Under the pieces are notes generated by a model. It was not told where the DNA came from. It made no database searches and saw nothing but the letters and a program-made list of their open reading frames with translations. A stretch of 40,473 bases of DNA from DUMC01 sp035362115 (GTDB taxonomy: Bacteria; Bacillota; Clostridia; Acetivibrionales; DUMC01): contig DAOSDD010000006.1 of the NCBI GenBank assembly GCA_035362115.1, forward strand, positions 1-40,473, in the 5' to 3' direction. This document shows positions 40,110-40,473 of this stretch, piece after piece. A program made the position numbers and the translations under genes. How positions within the stretch are numbered: the stretch's first letter is position 1; every line of letters begins with the position of its first letter.

Positions 40110-40473
40110 TTATAATTCATCCGGTGAGGCTATCCTTCCTGCAATGGCAGATGCAGCTGCTATTGCAGGGCTTGCAAGATAAACTTCACTTCCTGTATGT
40201 CCCATTCTTCCAACAAAGTTTCTATTGGTTGTGGATACCGCCCGTTCACCTTCTGCCAGAATACCCATGTATCCCCCAAGGCAGGGACCACATGTTGGAG
40301 TACTTACAGCGGCGCCTGCATCAACAAATATATCAAAGAGCCCTTCATTCATCGCCTGCTTCCAGATTTTCTGAGTTGCAGGAATAATTATGCACCTTAC
40401 ATCAGGGTGCACCTTTTTTCCTTCCATAACTTCAGCTGCAACTCTCAAGTCTTCTAAACGCCCATTTGTGCAG
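40110..40473 (-). CDS. leuC: 3-isopropylmalate dehydratase large subunit, C-terminal part (partial)
   Basis: About 120 C-terminal residues are visible; the gene runs off the right edge. The frame at the edge reads CTNGRLEDLRVAAEV, giving the first Fe-S cysteine region, then TPTCGPCLGG with the other two cluster cysteines, and STTNRNFVGRMGH and YLASPAIAAASAIAG, all typical of aconitase-fold LeuC. The two subunit genes are adjacent, with 40 bp between leuC and leuD. Confidence 0.95.
   Translation of the reverse strand, partial: CTNGRLEDLRVAAEVMEGKKVHPDVRCIIIPATQKIWKQAMNEGLFDIFVDAGAAVSTPTCGPCLGGYMGILAEGERAVSTTNRNFVGRMGHTGSEVYLASPAIAAASAIAGRIASPDEL

Overview
The window looks like chromosome from a low-GC, anaerobic, spore-forming Clostridia (Firmicutes), probably of the Ruminiclostridium/Acetivibrio type. 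The support is AT-rich DNA, strong GGAGG-type ribosome binding sites, spore maturation genes spmA/spmB, an AbrB/SpoVT-type regulator, [FeFe]-hydrogenases, and the Bacillus/Clostridia gene neighbourhood metG-tatD-yabE-rsmA with tmk-darA-yaaR-holB-ricT-trmN6-rsmI. The species call is inference.

Layout. Positions 1-2447 (+) hold the end of a NuoF/HymB-like subunit, a catalytic [FeFe]-hydrogenase (hydA) and a small thioredoxin-like [2Fe-2S] protein. Positions 2536-4094 (-) hold two acetyltransferase-fold genes. Positions 4354-9610 (+) hold a redox-sensing cluster. It starts with a consensus-like promoter carrying a near-perfect Rex operator, followed by a second [2Fe-2S] protein, a sensory [FeFe]-hydrogenase with a PAS domain, a SpoIIE/PP2C phosphatase, and a TnpB-family protein in which all three RuvC catalytic acidic residues are replaced. 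Downstream of that protein, 9611-9892 contains a candidate structured RNA. Positions 9893-21547 (-) hold dut, U32 peptidase, zapA, an unknown repeat-containing gene, rsmA, yabE, a membrane-anchored coiled-coil gene, tatD and metG. Positions 22074-25024 hold a DUF2600/YtpB-like gene (+), spmA-spmB (-) and abrB (+). Positions 25099-36620 (-) hold, in transcription order, folP-folB-folK, an unknown gene, birA, a charged repeat gene, an Orn/Lys/Arg decarboxylase, tmk, darA, yaaR, holB, ricT, a ferredoxin, trmN6 and rsmI. Positions 36873-38252 (+) hold an unknown gene with C-terminal helix-turn-helix segments. The right end (-) holds partial leuC, leuD, a DUF4190-like gene and folE.

How they may work together. 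The left end is a hydrogen-metabolism locus in which the catalytic hydrogenase sits beside a sensory arm (sensory hydrogenase plus phosphatase). The Rex site ties that arm to the NADH/NAD+ ratio. The most unusual element is the nuclease-dead TnpB homologue placed as the last gene of the arm, with no transposase and no recognisable transposon ends, followed by a candidate guide-like RNA. This is a plausible RNA-guided regulator recruited into hydrogen/redox control; the idea is inference and needs RNA-seq and binding data.

A second theme is repeat biology. There are 11-, 12-, 13- and 48-bp tandem arrays both between and inside genes, including a Cys-rich 12-bp expansion within the catalytic domain of HydA and charged tails on FolB and the U32 peptidase. 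There are also at least three families of small palindromic or MITE-like elements. No tRNA, rRNA, CRISPR array, prophage or intact insertion sequence was seen.
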